Source of the DNA: Medakamo hakoo
Lineage: Eukaryota > Chlorophyta > Trebouxiophyceae > Coccomyxaceae
Length of the DNA stretch: 64,000 bases
Direction of reading: 5' to 3'
NCBI GenBank assembly: GCA_026636295.1
Contig: CP089464.1
Span: forward strand, 372,001 to 436,000
Position numbers and translations under genes: made by a program. The first letter of the stretch is position 1; every line of letters begins with the position of its first letter. Below are positions 62,640 through 64,000 of the stretch, in pieces. Below the pieces are notes generated by a model, which saw only the letters and a list, made by a program, of their open reading frames with translations, ran no database searches and was not told where the DNA came from.

Positions 62640-64000
62640 TCAAAAATGGACTTCCATCATCGCGCCCGGGTCGGACCAGCGCGTCCCCTTGCCCGCCTCG
62701 CGCGCGGCCGCGCACCCGGCCCTGACGCGCCGCACCGCCCACCGCCACGCCTTTAGGGCGCGGCGCGGCCCCACGGCAAAGTAGGCGATCAGGCCGTAGT
62801 AGCAGGCCAGCAGGGCGCCAAAGCCGGCCCAGGCGCCGGGCGGGACGGGCCCCCGCACCCCGTCGGGCCCCTCCACGACCTCGCGGAAAAAGGCCGTCAT
62901 CAGGTAGCCGTCGACGGACGCGACGCCGACGGCGATGGCGCAGGCCAGGGCCAGCAGGGCGCCGTGCGTCCGGAAGGCGGGCGTCATGACGGCAGACGAG
63001 CGTGCCATCGCAATGCACGGCACGAGCGAGAAGGGGAGGACCATGGCCTGCAGGATGTTGAGCAGCTGGTTCATGCCGTCAAAGCGGCGGGCGCCCTCGT
63101 ACGCGGCCGCGACGGCGAGCGTGGGGACGAGGGACACGGCCCGCGTGCCGACGAGGCGCTTCCACCCCGACACCTCGAAGCGCAGCAGGCCGGCCATGAC
63201 GATCTGGCCCGCGTACGTCAGGGAGATCGTCGCGGACTGGCCCGACGCGAGCAGGCCGACGCCCCACAGGTACTTAAACGACGCGCCGAAGCGGGCGCCC
63301 AGGTACTTGCCCGCCGTTTCCAGGCCCACATTGGCCGCCTCGGGCGTGCCGTAGAAGCCGTGGGCGAACAGGCAGACGACAAACAGGTTGATGGCAAAGG
63401 CGATGGCCAGGACGCCCGTCGTTTCCAGGCGGACGTACTGCAGCAGGACGCGCGTGCGGGCGGGGCCCGCCACCGGCGAGGCGGGCAGGGGCCGGGGTCC
63501 GCCGGAGGTGGAGGATCGGCGGCGGCGGCGGCGGGAGGTGGTGGGCGGCGGCGCGGGGGCGACCTCGGCCTTGGCTTCGACCGCGACGGCCGGCGACGCT
63601 TCGGGCGCGGCGGCCTGGCCCGCGGCCGCCGCGGCCGCGCCCTCCGCCGCTGCCGCCTTCTTCTTTTCGGCTTTGGCCTCCGCCCGCGCCGCTGCCGCCG
63701 ACCGCGCATTGACAATGGCGGACGCAAAGTAAATGTTGTGCGGCATGATCAGGGCGCCCAGGGCGCCGACGGCGTACGGGACGGCGGACGACGGCAGGCG
63801 CGGGATGAACAGCCCGCGCGCGACTTCCAGCTGCGGCACGCGCGCCTGGACGTAGTTGATGGCGGCGGACCCGCCCTGCAGCGCGATCAGGGCGCCAAAC
63901 ACGGCTTCCAGGTGGCGGGCGCCGCACCGCTCCAGCAACAGGACCAGGAAGGCGGACGCGGTGACGAGGATGCACCCGCCCCACAGCGGGACGCGCCCGC
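62640..64000 (-). CDS. NRAMP metal-ion transporter (3' part; 5' end beyond window)
   Basis: An open frame enters from the right edge and stops at 62640; about 453 residues are visible. MPHNIYFASAIVNAR is the TM6 metal-site motif of NRAMP carriers, and ASGQSATISLTYAGQIVMAGLL is the consensus transport signature. About seven or eight hydrophobic segments are present. A charged Ala/Lys/Arg-rich insert of about 85 residues (KAEKKKAAAAEG ... TTSRRRRRRSST) lies between TM6 and TM7. NRAMP proteins move Mn2+ or Fe2+ with protons. Start, leader and first helices lie outside the window, so subcellular targeting is unknown. Confidence 0.92.
   Translation of the reverse strand, partial: GRVPLWGGCILVTASAFLVLLLERCGARHLEAVFGALIALQGGSAAINYVQARVPQLEVARGLFIPRLPSSAVPYAVGALGALIMPHNIYFASAIVNARSAAAARAEAKAEKKKAAAAEGAAAAAAGQAAAPEASPAVAVEAKAEVAPAPPPTTSRRRRRRSSTSGGPRPLPASPVAGPARTRVLLQYVRLETTGVLAIAFAINLFVVCLFAHGFYGTPEAANVGLETAGKYLGARFGASFKYLWGVGLLASGQSATISLTYAGQIVMAGLLRFEVSGWKRLVGTRAVSLVPTLAVAAAYEGARRFDGMNQLLNILQAMVLPFSLVPCIAMARSSAVMTPAFRTHGALLALACAIAVGVASVDGYLMTAFFREVVEGPDGVRGPVPPGAWAGFGALLACYYGLIAYFAVGPRRALKAWRWAVRRVRAGCAAAREAGKGTRWSDPGAMMEVHF

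Overview
The window is a gene-dense stretch of a eukaryotic nuclear genome with very high GC (roughly 70% by eye). It most likely comes from a unicellular green alga, though the species cannot be read from the sequence. Signs of a photosynthetic host are a plastid-type pyruvate dehydrogenase E1-alpha with a transit-peptide-like leader, a plastid-type ABC ATPase, a peroxisomal dienoyl-CoA reductase ending in SKL, and a glutamate decarboxylase with a plant-like C-terminal Trp motif. I model 36 protein genes in 64 kb (one per about 1.8 kb). The models hold 47 short introns, mostly 90-370 bp, nearly all GT...CAG. I see no tRNA, rRNA, CRISPR array, transposon or virus-derived element.

Layout from left to right. 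0.4-6.2 kb: an ABHD17-like hydrolase, a VOC/glyoxalase-fold protein, an NAD(P)-binding atypical SDR, the pre-rRNA factor ABT1/Esf2 and a small Cys-rich secretory protein. 6.5-10.5 kb: a giant UBE2O-type E2/E3 ubiquitin enzyme. 10.7-12.3 kb: two convergent Pmp3 proteolipids. 12.6-19.8 kb: peroxisomal 2,4-dienoyl-CoA reductase, a MAK/ICK-type kinase, NAD kinase and plastid PDH E1-alpha. 20.5-35.7 kb: a Qa-SNARE head-to-head with alpha-SNAP, then co-directional DUS3, glutamate decarboxylase, a BIG-type ARF-GEF and a TIPIN/Csm3 protein. 35.9-43.4 kb: a PARN-like deadenylase, a parvulin-rhodanese protein, an alpha/beta hydrolase and a DOT1-like methyltransferase. 44-49.8 kb: a secreted GH8 glycosidase, a DHHC palmitoyltransferase and an MscL channel. 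GH8 and MscL are bacterial-type families here carrying spliceosomal introns. 50.5-64 kb: a plastid-type ABC ATPase, a sugar transporter, a small membrane protein, CIAO2B/MIP18, two unrecognised proteins, a quinone oxidoreductase, an amidase, a URI-like prefoldin and the 3' part of an NRAMP transporter that runs off the right edge.

Architecture. Ten divergent gene pairs face each other, usually 40-250 bp apart, so promoters are probably shared. Co-directional genes are often under 120 bp apart, and one 65-codon ORF stops six bases before the DHHC start codon, which makes polycistronic mRNA a live possibility. First exons can be tiny (6 and 8 nt). Membrane traffic is heavily represented (Qa-SNARE, alpha-SNAP, BIG, DHHC), and the SNARE and its disassembly adaptor share one promoter region. 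The most interesting single observations are the farnesylation-type CVVM terminus on the PARN-like nuclease, the neighbouring intron-bearing GH8 and MscL genes, the possible dicistron, and several perfect short hairpins outside coding sequence.
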